64,000 bases of DNA, taken from Eupeodes corollae (Eukaryota; Arthropoda; Insecta; Diptera; Syrphidae). The translations under genes were made by a program, and so were the position numbers. Below the pieces are notes generated by a model. The model saw only the letters and a program-made list of their open reading frames with translations. It ran no database searches and was not told where the DNA came from. The DNA lies in assembly GCF_945859685.1 (NCBI RefSeq), contig NC_079148.1, positions 118,144,156 to 118,208,155 on the forward strand. Reading direction: 5' to 3'. The first letter of the stretch is position 1. Every line of letters starts with the position of its first letter. Below are positions 23,526 to 34,260 of this stretch, in pieces.

Positions 23526-24471
23526 ATTTCGAGTGCACCGTTGTTACTTCCTCAATTTCACGCTGCAACTGTTCATTGTCGGCATTGGTTTGGGCATCCG
23601 TAACAGCAACGCACTCAACCTCTGACCCACTATCGCCACGATCATCCGCCTGATGGTTTGACTGTTGCTTATTATTGTTACTTCCATTGCTCGTGTCATC
23701 AGTTCCCGCTGCACTACCACCACCGCTGATCTGTGCATGTTGTTGATGATGATTATGGTTCTGACCCTTTTTCGTCGCATTCTTTTTCATCACAGCCTCT
23801 TCTTCACTTTCACTGTCGTTGACTTCGACAATTTCATCATTCATTTGTATGATTGCTGCTGATGTCCCGTTCGTGCGTTGTGGTGTTGTTGTCGGCGTTG
23901 ATTTTACTTTTGTTGCTGTCACTGTCATTTCCGATGCTGTTGATGATGACGTTGTGAATTGTTGTTGCTGTTTCTTTTGATTACCATGGTCCGTTATATT
24001 TTTATGATGCTGAGGCACAACATCACAGTGTTTGATATTGTTGTTGTTGTTATTCAAGTGACGTTTGTTATTGGCGGTTGGTTGCCTCTTTTTGTTATTG
24101 TTATTTGTCATTTGTTGATAAATATTGCTGTCATTGACGTTAGTTGTTGTTGTTATGGACTCTGATTGTTGTTTCTTTAATTTTTTATTTTGTGTTTGTC
24201 TCGATCCACCACCACCACCACCACCACCGTGATGACGATTTTGTTTCTCATCGTCGTCCGATGATAATTTTTGACGTTTCGCCGAAGATGGCGGTTTTGA
24301 TGGTTGTGAATCATCACTGCCATTTATCCGAGCGAAATCTAGTACAGGATTATCTTCGTAATAACCACTTTCGTGATCCGGTTGACGACGCGACGCCATC
24401 TTTTTTACATTCGAAACATTTGCATACGCAACGGTAGCGCCGGTACGCGTCGAATTATATTGCCGACTCAT
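23526..24471 (-). CDS. first coding exon of an unidentified low-complexity nuclear-type protein
   Basis: An open frame of 315 codons plus one base runs from ATG at 24471 to the donor GTAAGT at 23525-23520. A TTG-initiated extension upstream is possible in frame, but the first ATG (MSRQYNSTRTG) is the natural start. The peptide is hydrophilic: a basic patch SAKRQKL, an eight-Gly run after HH, Asn runs, Gln runs, TTSSSTASEM, then acidic VEVNDSESEEEA and a final acidic part VECVAVTDA and NEQLQREIEEV. I recognise no folded domain. The composition is like N-terminal regions of fly nuclear regulators, which is inference. The exon ends in phase 1, so more exons must follow at lower coordinates or beyond the window; none was found. 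Homopolymer length may vary among individuals. Confidence 0.75.
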
Positions 24472-24914
24472 AATCGAAATGTCAAAATAATTAACACGCG
24501 CGCGATTCAACTACACTTGCGAGTTCAATTTTTTCAAAAAAAAAAAAGTTATATTTTTTTTTTTACAAAATCAACAAGTTTGGTTGATTTTTTGTTCCTT
24601 TTTTATGAATTTACGTATTCTACCACATTTTTATACAATTTATCGGTTAATTTTGTATTGGGGATTTTTGTCAGGGCTTGGGAATTGTTTTAATTTTTTA
24701 AAACTTTTTTTTTACGAAATCTAAAGGCAACGCGAGAAAATAAGAATACAAGTTTTTATTCCTTGTATTTTCCAACCCGAAATCAATCGTACAAACGACG
24801 TATACGATTTTTATAACGATTAAACTTCTACACCGAAATAAAAAGGAGATTAATTCTGTAGTTGTCAACTAGGACCCGCCATTTCTCATCAATTTAAGGC
24901 TGAAGTTATTGCAC
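24472..24914 (-). other. 5' untranslated part of the same gene's second exon
   Basis: On the minus strand TTCTTTTTCAG ends at 24915, a strong splice acceptor. The sequence then continues without a better ATG to the coding start at 24471. This makes a leader of about 443 nt joined to the coding exon. Confidence 0.55.
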
Positions 24915-25417
24915 CTGAAAAAGAATTTAAAAACAAAAAATTAATTAATGGAAAAAGAAATTACACATGATTTTTATTGAAACAGATATTTTCTTAAAAA
25001 AGTAAAGTCATTTACAATTATAAAACTACATTAATACCTACTCGTTTCCTTTTCATCATTTATTTCATAACCTAACAAAACGGAATTCGCTTCAGTGAAA
25101 GGGACAACATTTACAAAGCAAGGCGAACGGTTCCTATTTGCAGGAGGAACATTTTCTGACACTTGTTGGCTACTATTATGTATGTGGTGTCATTACCTGT
25201 CAAATTGTCTAATCTGATAAGTTGCAAAAATATTATGGAGAGTTTGTCAAAATGTTTGCCATTGTTTTTAATGACAGCTAACAGTTACAAATGACAAAAA
25301 CAATTGGGGATTAATCAAACATTCGAAAATACAACCATGAAGTATGCCTTATTCAAGATACAAAAAAATGGACAAGTTTTTCCCAAAGTTGGTATATACA
25401 TTTATATTGCTACTCAC
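24915..25417 (-). other. predicted 5' UTR intron
   Basis: The donor AAAG|GTGAGTAG (intron from 25417) and acceptor CTTTTTCAG| (to 24915) bound a 503-nt intron on the minus strand. Both match consensus well. The noncoding exon upstream would start somewhere between 25419 and about 26130, but no start site was pinned down. Confidence 0.5.
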
Positions 25418-26039
25418 CTTTAATTGCACGTAAAAGGTGATTTTAATCGTTGATATAAGTATTCACGTCTGGTAATTCAAAAAACAAACTAAGAATTTCC
25501 GATAAAATACACGATTATCACGTCTTATGACATAAAACATACAAAAAACAGACTCACATCACACAAAATATAAAATGAAAACTAAACTAAAATAAAAATA
25601 AACTAGGCCAACGTTCATTTATTTTTTGTTTATTTTCAACTCAATTAGGTCACATATAAACGTAAGCTAATTACTGACTTTAAAGTTTGACGTGTGGTGA
25701 ATTGTGGTGACATACAACAAAAAAAAAACCAGTGAACTGTCACTTACTACGATCAATGTCATAAAATACAACACACGTAGATATGTTTGGGTAAATAAAA
25801 TGAATATAATGTAGAACAAACAAACGCCAACATATAAAATGCCATCATGAAGAATTTTATTCAATCTTAGTTATAGAATTTTCGTAAACAAAAATAGAAA
25901 TAAATAAAATAGTCGCAAGAACAAAACAAAAATTCAAAGACAAGCTTTATCAGAATTTTCAGATATGATGAGAGCTTTTTTTCTTTTTTACTTTACTTTG
26001 ACTTGCGCGTATGATTCAGTCAATCTTATCTTTGTGTCA

Positions 26040-26130
26040 TGTACCATGTGTTTTTGTAAATCGTCTCTTGCAACGAACGCGGCCATTTGCAGTAGCAATT
26101 GTCGCCGTTCGGCGTTGTTGTGAATTGTGA
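26040..26130 (-). promoter_or_regulatory. possible promoter-proximal/5' leader region
   Basis: This is a CpG-containing patch in otherwise AT-rich DNA (CGCCGTTCGGCG near 26102, GAACGCGGCC near 26077). It lies upstream of the predicted noncoding exon. No TATA or initiator motif could be assigned with confidence. Confidence 0.25.
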
Positions 26131-26667
26131 TTACGATCACTTGTTGCTTGTATTGCTATTTGCTATACCTACACTACATGCTTCATTATAAAAATATGAG
26201 TTTTTATTTTTTCTCTATTATAAGAGAGCAAAAGGAACTTTCGCTCGTGCAGTGTTTTTGTATTATTTATTATTATAAATGGGTTTTAAAGCCAAGGTGT
26301 TATGAAAGTTTTACACGTTTTTATTTATTTAGTTTTAAAATTTATTTCAATCAATTAAAATTAATGATTGCCATATTTATTGTTTATAAAATATTGAGCA
26401 AAAAAATAATAGAAAACTTGACAATTGAAAATTCTAGAAAACAATACACAAACAATTGTTTAATACAAATATTTACTTTTTATAGGACAATATTTAATTG
26501 TGTTCCTTACAATTAATGCTTTTTTGTTTCAAAAGAAAAATTGAATAATATAGGCTGAACCAAATTTAGTTTTATATTCAGAAAAAAGCGTTACCTTGAC
26601 AGTTTTCAAAAAGTACGCATTCTTTTGAAAGATTAGGCCTGTTCGTTTAATTGTCAAAACTCATTAC

Positions 26668-28087
26668 TTTATTAACTTCGCATAGGAAGTTATTGTAATG
26701 GGTCAGATTTGTCAAATTGAAAATTTTGACATTTCTCGAAGTTTCAAGGTCCCTAGAGTCCAAATAAAAGAATTTTAGAAAGATGTATGTGCGTGCGTGT
26801 GTACGTACGTTTGTATGCCGTACTTTTTTTCGTCCTCCATAGCTCAAGAACCAGAAGAGATATCAGCTTCAAATAAATTTTGTTATACAGATAATAAGGC
26901 AGAAAGGGCTCTCAAGAAAATTGCGTGGGTGTTTTTTTTACCATAGCAGTTTGAAAAAAAGGTGAACATTTTGGTTAACCCTAAATATCTTACGAACCAA
27001 AAACGCTAGAGACTTGAATTAAATTTTATATAATATATTGTAACGTGATACCAAACAAGTATATTTTTTGAAAAAAAATCAATATAACGGTTTTTTTTTA
27101 TAAATCAATAAAACTGAAAAAAAAAAATTTGTCACCTCCAAAATTTTACGACTGATCTATGATTTCATCTCTAAAACAATTTTGTGCAACGAAGAATAAT
27201 GTTTTTGACATCTGATAAAATTTTGAGAAAAATCAAATTGACAGTTTTTTTTATAAAAAATAAAAATCTAAAAAAACATTACTCAAAGTTGGTAAAAATT
27301 GAATATCGATTCAAATATCTTTTCAAAAGTTGTAGGTATTGGCTTCAAACTAATTTTATCTTATAAGAAATATTGTTTTCAACATTCAGTTAAAGTTTGA
27401 AAAAAGTTTGGGACAGTTTTTTTTACAAAAAATTAAAAACCGAAAAAAATTAACAAAAGTTGGTAAAAAATGATTTGCGACTCAAATATCTTTTAAAAAC
27501 TTTGAGATAATAGCTTCTTACTAATTTTTTTTATAAGAAATATTGTTTTCAATATTAGGACACATTTTGGGAAAAATCGAATTGACAGTTTTTTTTACAA
27601 AAAAAATAAAAACCTAAAAAAATGTATAAAAGTTGGTAAACATTGATTTTCGACTCAAATATCTGTTCAAAAATTTTAATTATTGGCTTCAAACTAATTT
27701 TATCTTGTAAGAAATATTGTTTTCAACATTTGGTAAAATTTTTAAAAAATTCGAACTGACAGTTTTTTTTACAAAAAATAAAGCTCTAAAAAAAACAATA
27801 CTAAAACTTGGTAAAAATTTACTTTCGGCTCAAATAGCTTTTCAAAAATTAAAAATATTGGCTTTAAACTTATTTTATTTCACAGAAAATATTGTTTTCA
27901 ACATTCAGTAATTTTTATATAAAAATCCAACAGTCCGTTTTTTCATAAAAAATAAAATCTACAAAGAATAGTACGCAAATTTGGTAAAAATTGATACGAG
28001 TACATATAGACAAACTTTTAAGCAAGACAAATCAACAGGCGGGATGGGAAGTTATTAGTGTGGGTAGCACCCCAGCCTCTTTTTGTA
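26668..28087 (-). repeat. ~170-bp-unit repeat element, inverted copy (copy 2)
   Basis: This is the reverse complement of the copy at 11.6-13.05 kb. The terminal palindrome (AACTTCGCATAGGAAGTT) lies at 26673-26690 and the ACGTACG-rich run near 26790-26815. ATTGTTTTCAA recurs at about 27370, 27540, 27712 and 27890. The GTGGGTAGCACCCCAGCCTC motif lies near 28060. The roughly 160-bp head seen in copy 1 is missing. No protein was recognised. Confidence 0.8.
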
Positions 28088-28403
28088 ATTATGTTCTTAG
28101 CAATTTCACCAAAATTGTTAGAAATACGAACGAAAGTTCTTATCCAATCCGTTAGGTTCATCATTGTCATCGATCAAAACAAAGTTCTAAAAAATTTAGA
28201 AATGTTGTATTACTGTTTGCGTATTGATCGATAAATGGAACAAAAATAAAAGAAATGTTTTATTTGTTCATTTAAAATTCAATGTGATGAACATTAGTAA
28301 TACAGTGGTAGTCCAGTAAAACCAATGCCGATATAACGAATGATCGACATTACGAACTCTTTTTTCAAGTCCATTAGGTATTCTATATAACGAACAAAAT
28401 AAC

Positions 28404-28870
28404 GAATTTCGGAGAGCAAAAAAAAAATATTCCAAGTTCAGATGAAGAATTTGATGAGAAGGATGATATTCATCTATCAGCTCTCCGTAAAGATATGATC
28501 GTTGTAGTGAATACGGTGGCTCTTATGAAAAATATTTTCCCAGAGGTAAACACAATACTAAATTGCAAAAACTGTTTTGTAAGCTATGAAGTCTTACATA
28601 ATTTTTTCAGACTGATTAATCCTTGAATCCGAAATTATTTATAGCAACAATGTTGAAGAAGTCGAAATTGTGGATTATAATAGTGATGAAAATACTAGCT
28701 CAGAAACTGAAGTTCAAAGAATGAATCATCACGAAGCTGTCCGAAATTTTGACAATTGCATCCAATGGGCAGAACAAAATGGAATTGAAAACTCTAAAGT
28801 CTTAGTTCTAAGAAGTTTAGGGGCAGAGGCATTCAATAATAACATTCAACGCCCAAAAAAAAAACAAATT
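28404..28870 (+). pseudogene. C-terminus of a pogo/Tigger-type transposase
   Basis: A frame with DEKDDIHLSALRKDM is interrupted by a stop near 28623. It continues after a frameshift as VEIVDYNSDEN, then HHEAVRNFDNCIQWAEQNG and a leucine-rich tail. The EAxxxFDxCIxWAEQN signature is typical of the extreme C-terminus of Tigger/jerky-type transposases. The catalytic DDE residues lie upstream in full-length relatives and are not present here. Confidence 0.68.
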
Positions 28871-29029
28871 CATACGCCCATGTTCCAAATTTCGATCGAA
28901 AATGAATTGAAATCACTTTTCAATTTCACGTGAAATGATCGATTCAATTCGATCGATTTCGAAAACTTTGAAATTGCTTCAAACTGTCAGAACTGAAGGA
29001 TCATCCATTTTTATTTTCTTTCTGAAGTA

Positions 29030-29420
29030 AAATGTTTATTTATTTGAAGATGGATGCAATATCATTGGCAATTTTAAGTGATAAAAGGAAGAAAATTTCA
29101 AGAGAAAAAATAAGAAGATCAAATACGCATATTGGATTTGCCAGACACAATGTAAGTGTGTGCAAATTATGTAGAATTGTTCTGATAAATAAAGAAACTA
29201 AGGGAAATATAACCCTTTATAATACTTTCATCCTTCAATTCAAAAACTTGCTGCAACCCTCCCATTCCTAACAGAAGGAAGCTATCAAAGAACAATTCAC
29301 AGAAATAAAAAATGTGATTTGAATGCGTTCAAAAAATGGAACCAACCGAAATACAGAACATCCATTTGCATGTTCGAAAATCCAATTCACGATAACGAAT
29401 TGTGGAACACCCAAATTCAC
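29030..29420 (+). pseudogene. Harbinger-like transposase trace inside the pogo-like element
   Basis: One frame gives MDAISLAILSDKRKKI (29032 onward). A shifted frame near 29229 gives HPSIQKLAATLPFLTEGSYQ. The latter resembles the helix-turn-helix part of PIF/Harbinger transposases and the clearer fragment at 63711-63918 (FGIPPIIKLGACLRFLAEGGYQ). The identification is tentative and no separate ends were found. Confidence 0.4.
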
Positions 29421-30019
29421 TTTCGTGAAGTGTATTCACAATAAGTAAAATGCAGAACATGAGCAATATTATCGATTTTTTTTTTCTTAAATATGAGTCC
29501 AAATATTTGTATGTACTATTTATGTACATAATTTCAACAAAACTATCTTTGTTATATGTAAATGAAGTTATATATGTATGTTTTTTGTATTTTATTGAGT
29601 GAAGTATGTAATTATTTTTTTATGAAGTTTGATGAAAAATACAAACGTACTTTCTATAAACTTAAAGATTTGCATGAAAAAAATGGTTGGATGTAACGAA
29701 TTGACTCTGAACATTATATCGTTCATTATACTGGACCACTACTGTATATATAAATATTTAAGAATATTGTATTTCACCGGGTACACAATTTTTAACAACA
29801 TTGCTTTATAAGGAACAAATGCTAAATGGAGAAGAATTTCAAACAATTTTTATTAAGGCCTTAGCATTTTTTTACAAACTCAATATTAACACGTTTAGGC
29901 AGCAATAGTTCTTGAAAAAAAAACAAGTCCGAAGAACGGACCTATCAATTTGAAACAGCAAAAACATAGAACTCATATGGGTGTAGCAAATAAAAGAGTT
30001 AAAACAGCCATTTTTTTTT

Positions 30020-30712
30020 AATAAAATGTCTGAATAACTTTAAGATTTTTCTTGTTTCCAAAATTTTTAGTAGAAACCAAATTTTGTGTAGGTTTTTATT
30101 TTTTATAAAAAAAAAATGACTAATGGATTTATTTAAATTTTACTTCATAACATAAAATTAGTTTTAAAGCAATTATTGCCAGAGTATTCAAGTCGAAAAT
30201 CAATTTTTACTAACTTTTAGTAGTTTTTTTATTGTCTTTAAAAAAAAAGTTTACAAGATTCCAAAAAAGTTACTTTTTTACGATTTTTTTGGAGGTAATA
30301 TCATTTTTTGTTGGCAAAATATTTAATGTGGCAAATGTTTTTGTTTATTTTTTTATTTGTAAAAAAATGTTAGTTTTTTTTTTGTTACATTTATTCAAAT
30401 TTGGAACCACGTCACAATGTTTAATAATTAATCTTAATTGAAGTCACTAGCGTTATTGGTTCCACACATATCTGGGGTTAACCAAATTTTCCCCTTTTTT
30501 ATTAAATTGATAGTGACAACCTTTCAAAAATTGTTAAAAGACCTTTCTACATCCTTTAATGTTATTATCTTAAAAAAAAAAACTTAATTAGAAAGGGTAT
30601 CCCATATGTAAGTATGACAAACATCTTTCCAAAAACTTCTTATTCAGATTCTAGGGCCCTTGAAACAACAAATCGGACTGATTACAATAACCTCGTATAG
30701 GATGTTAAAAAT
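30020..30712 (+). repeat. ~170-bp-unit repeat family, partial copy 3
   Basis: It contains body-unit motifs (TTCAAGTCGAAAATCAATTTTT near 30188) and a tail ending ATTACAATAACCTCGTATAGGA near 30682-30703. It lies in the same direction as copy 1. It is more decayed, and its terminal palindrome is no longer complete. Confidence 0.6.
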
Positions 30713-30746
30713 GCATTAATTTGTAATTATCTGTTTAATGTTAATC

Positions 30747-31003
30747 AACAGCCCGTTGACAACTATGTCATAGTTTCAACTCTCAACCATTGATGTGTGG
30801 GAGTAATGTTGGCAGGAATGAAGGGGACCTTGAGAAAGCACTTTTCATGACAAGAACTACTCTTAGAGGATATGACAATTCCTCGCAAGAGGCAGTACAT
30901 GACATGTGAAAAAACTTTAGATGTGAAAAAACTTTAGATGGTACTGGCAGATATTGAACCATCTGTAATGACAGTGCTACGCACTAACCATCACGCCACG
31001 GGT
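30747..31003 (-). mobile_element. tRNA-derived SINE, copy 2, decayed
   Basis: The minus strand starts at CCCGTGGCGTGATGGTTAGT near 31001 and ends at TCAACGGGCTGTT near 30747. The B-box region is degraded. A short tandem duplication of ATGTGAAAAAACTTTAG lies at about 30905-30938. Part of the body around 30823 is deleted. Confidence 0.75.
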
Positions 31004-31079
31004 GATAATAATTGGCCTATAATTATCTATGTTCAAAAATGCAACTTAGTAAATTGGTATTTTATCAAAATATCGATAG

Positions 31080-31330
31080 CAGCTTAGGTTGTTTGCCCGT
31101 AACGGCCACTCCTGGTTCATTTTCCAAAAATGGCAAAATTATGCCTCTGGACCAAAATCCGCTCCAAACAATGACTCGTTTTGGTGTATCGGCTTTTCAA
31201 TGTTTGCATGGGGATTTTATGTGCCCAAATGCGACAATTTTGTTTGTTTATATACCCGCCAAGATCAAAATGAGCTTCATCTGAAATGATGATTTTTTTG
31301 GCATCTTCTCAAAGTCGAGCGCAGGCAATA
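31080..31330 (-). pseudogene. mariner/Tc1-superfamily transposase fragment
   Basis: A minus-strand frame gives IIISDEAHFDLGGYINKQN and CRIWAHKIP. A shifted frame near 31160 continues GFWSRGIILPFLENE. The SDEAHFxLxGYxNKQNxRIW signature is characteristic of a common insect mariner-type transposase subgroup. The segment spans the first catalytic Asp and the following strand. The second Asp and the third acidic residue are absent, and no inverted repeats were found around it. Confidence 0.7.
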
Positions 31331-33697
31331 TTTTCCAGCGTTGTTCAAGCGTATAAACAACCATATTCGTTCAGCGGAAGGATAAACTAATTATATGTCA
31401 AATCAAACATGAGCTAAGTTTTACCATTCACAAAATAAGCACTTGATGAAAAAAACGGTAGAAGGCGGACCCTATATTTAGTTAAAAGTCAATTTCTTGT
31501 AAACTTTGGCAGGAAGATGGTATTGTTTGAATTAATTTAACCTTGAAAATTTGCATCTATTTTTATACAAAAAAAATGATTGCGCGCCATAGAGTCTAGT
31601 TTAAAACTACGAGGTTTTAGTTTTGTTATTTTTTAGAAAATAAAAAGAAAAATGGACAACTCCATGAAGTAGCACTAGAAACAATTTAGAACAGATTTTC
31701 ATTTTTTTAATCCATGGACTCAAAAATACTTTTTTCCACTGAATTATTGGTCTCGACATAACAAAATTTACAGCAATTACATATGAGCGGGTGGCACATT
31801 CAAATCAATTGCTTTACAACAAATCTGGAGAATAAACACATACCGCAAGGAAAAACATAAATATTTAGATTTTGTAAACCTTGAATTTCTGTGATGGGAT
31901 TTATATTCCTGTTTTTAATGACCAATTGATGCCACGTATCAAGTATCTTTTAATTTGTGTTGGTCTGTTTATATGTTTTTATTTGTATATTTTTATATAT
32001 AATAAAACCTCACTGTTTATTGAAATTTTATCGACTTCCCGAGCTGATTACACTTTTATTTTAATTGATAATCTAAAATCTTCGTAAATATTCATTTTAT
32101 GATGTCCAGCAAACTGGAGACATACTTAATAATTAATTCCAGATGTTATTGGTGCTAGGTACATATGTACATACAAAGTTTATTGTCGGTGTTTTAAACT
32201 ATATGACTCTGGATATTAATCCAAATGTTATAGTTCCAAGGATCAAATTAGATGTTTTTCCATTTTATACAAATGAATTTGGAATTTCACTAAAAATAAT
32301 CCTTAATTTCATTTTATCCTCCTGCTTTTTGTTATCAATTTTCTTTCCAAGTAAAAAACAACAACACAAACTTCATATCACATTACCAACCATTAAATAG
32401 ACGTACCACATATACCAACTAAAAACCACCTATTAAAATGACGACATTGTTAGCTGCTTACACTGATAATAATAAAATTTAATGCCACTATAACAACACT
32501 TATCTCTTTCCCGTATCAACCACACCACACTATACGCTCTTATTATCAGTGATTTTCAATGGCTATTCCAAAGTACCACATATTTGTGGTGTATGTACAA
32601 ACGTATTTCTATCAACCTATTAAGTGCACGCATTGTTCACATTTTGTATAAATGTAGGCACCTACATATATGTTTATAATGTAGGAAGTAAGGTACCCAA
32701 TTAGTTAGGAAAATTTTTAAGTAAGTTTTATATCTTGTATCTTCATGAAATTTATTATTAGGTGTAGTTGGTTGGTATAAAAATAGAATTGTTGCAATTT
32801 GTTTACTTTGCTAAAATGTTTCTATATGAAGAATTTTTCCAAGGCAACATAATATGAACTTATAAATAATAATAGGAACTTTTTGCCGCGTGAAATCACG
32901 CAAGCTTGTTAATGAGTATTTTTTTAAAAACAACAAAAACAATATAAAGAAATGAAACTTGCATGAGTCTGAGTATAAATCACTTCCGGAGAATAGGTCT
33001 TGCAGTTTGTGTGTGTATGCATCTGTGAAATTCTAAATTATCTTCAAATAGACAAATAGGTATATTGTTTGTTTACCCGTTGTCGTCGTCGTAGTACTAC
33101 ACTACATGTGTACAAATTTTTTTAACAACAAGTCAAATAGGTACATTTAAACTTATTTTTGTTTTCGTTGGTGGGTATTTAAAATATCTTTAGTTTAATA
33201 TCTTTTTAATTTAATAAATTCTAGTCAACTAAAGTCAATAGACAAATCTTCATATTAATGTTACAAACAAAGTCATTAGTTGGTCATTTAACTGTAATGA
33301 TTTTGTGATATATACAAACTTGAATTTTGTTTGAAAATGATGCCATTAATTTAAACGATGTTATTCATAAACCATTAACGTCCCGCATAGTGATTTAAAA
33401 TCTAGACGAAATACCTTCTTCTAATTTTTAATTAAATATTTAATAAGTGCAGTCTGGAACCAGAGGTCATTATAAAGGCTTTGCTCAATTTAAAACAAAT
33501 CAACTGTTTACTGAATTATGATTACAATACACGGTTATTCATGAGTTTAAAAATGAAATTGATTAATGTTGGCACTTGTTATTCCTTGACGGTAGACTGT
33601 TTTGTTAGTATCCTCAAACTGTACCTTGTAGATAGGAAAGAGATCACCCAAAATGGCTCTTAAGAAGGCGTTTATTAATAAGCAATACAAACATGCT
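31331..33697. other. noncoding, nothing recognised
   Basis: AT-rich. The open frames at 31881-32087 and 32143-32400 are hydrophobic AT-driven frames without splice or family support. Confidence 0.4.
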
Positions 33698-33964
33698 GTA
33701 GTACCTGTGGCATTATGATTAGTGCGTTGGACTGTCATGCCAGAGGTTATGCCATCTATAGAGTTTTTTCACGGGTAATGTCAATAAATTCTCCAAGAGT
33801 AATTCTTGTCATGAAAAGAGCTTTCTGAAATGTTCCCTTCGGATTCGACTTAAAACTGTAGGTCCTCTCCATCCTAGACAACAGTACTCGCACACAGGAA
33901 TGGTTGAGAGTTGTAAGTCACTAGGCCCTAGTTTTCAACGGACTGTTGCGCCACCCAATTTATA
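33698..33964 (+). mobile_element. tRNA-derived SINE, copy 3
   Basis: It matches copy 1 from GTAGTACCTGTGGCATTATG to CACCCAATTTAT. The A box survives in altered form (TGATTAGTGCGTTGG near 33716). The B-box area (33740-33770) is deleted, so this copy is unlikely to be transcribed by polymerase III. Confidence 0.83.
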
Positions 33965-34260
33965 ACCAAACATGTTAGAAACACCACACAAAAAACGCTT
34001 TTATATTGACCAAAATCTTAGCATTATACGGTGACGTTCATTCATACCTAATGTAAATAAATAGAAGCATACATTTAGAACTTTCCACTCTACTTAGCGT
34101 CGTTTGTCCCAATACTTTGAGTTATTTAATAGGCGTATAGGGTTGGTGGCGATTTGTAAGTATCTCAATTATTCAATTTGAGATGCAAGAGAACCCCTTT
34201 GTATCACCATAAACGAAGAACTAAATTTTGGGATTTGTTTAGTATGCAGATACAGACATA

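Larger units (their letters stand above)
28303..29744 (+). mobile_element. pogo/Tigger-like DNA transposon, internally rearranged
   Basis: The terminal inverted repeats are CAGTGGTAGTCCAGTA at 28303 and, inverted, TACTGGACCACTACTG ending at 29744. TA flanks both ends (28301-28302 and 29745-29746). The similarity extends inward, with ATAACGAA-type repeats in the left end. The interior holds the C-terminal end of a CENP-B/Tigger-type transposase (28404-28870) and a stretch resembling a Harbinger transposase. Most of the normal transposase, including its DNA-binding and catalytic parts, is missing, so the element is non-autonomous. Confidence 0.82.

Noticed and set aside
23544..24437. Several 60-100 codon frames opposite or overlapping the 23526-24471 exon
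   Set aside because: They are shadows of trinucleotide repeats in the long exon; none has its own start context or splice logic.
26127..26516. 129-codon plus-strand frame near 26.3 kb
   Set aside because: Tyr/Phe/Ile/Leu-rich AT-driven frame with no domain; it sits in the likely promoter region of the minus-strand gene.
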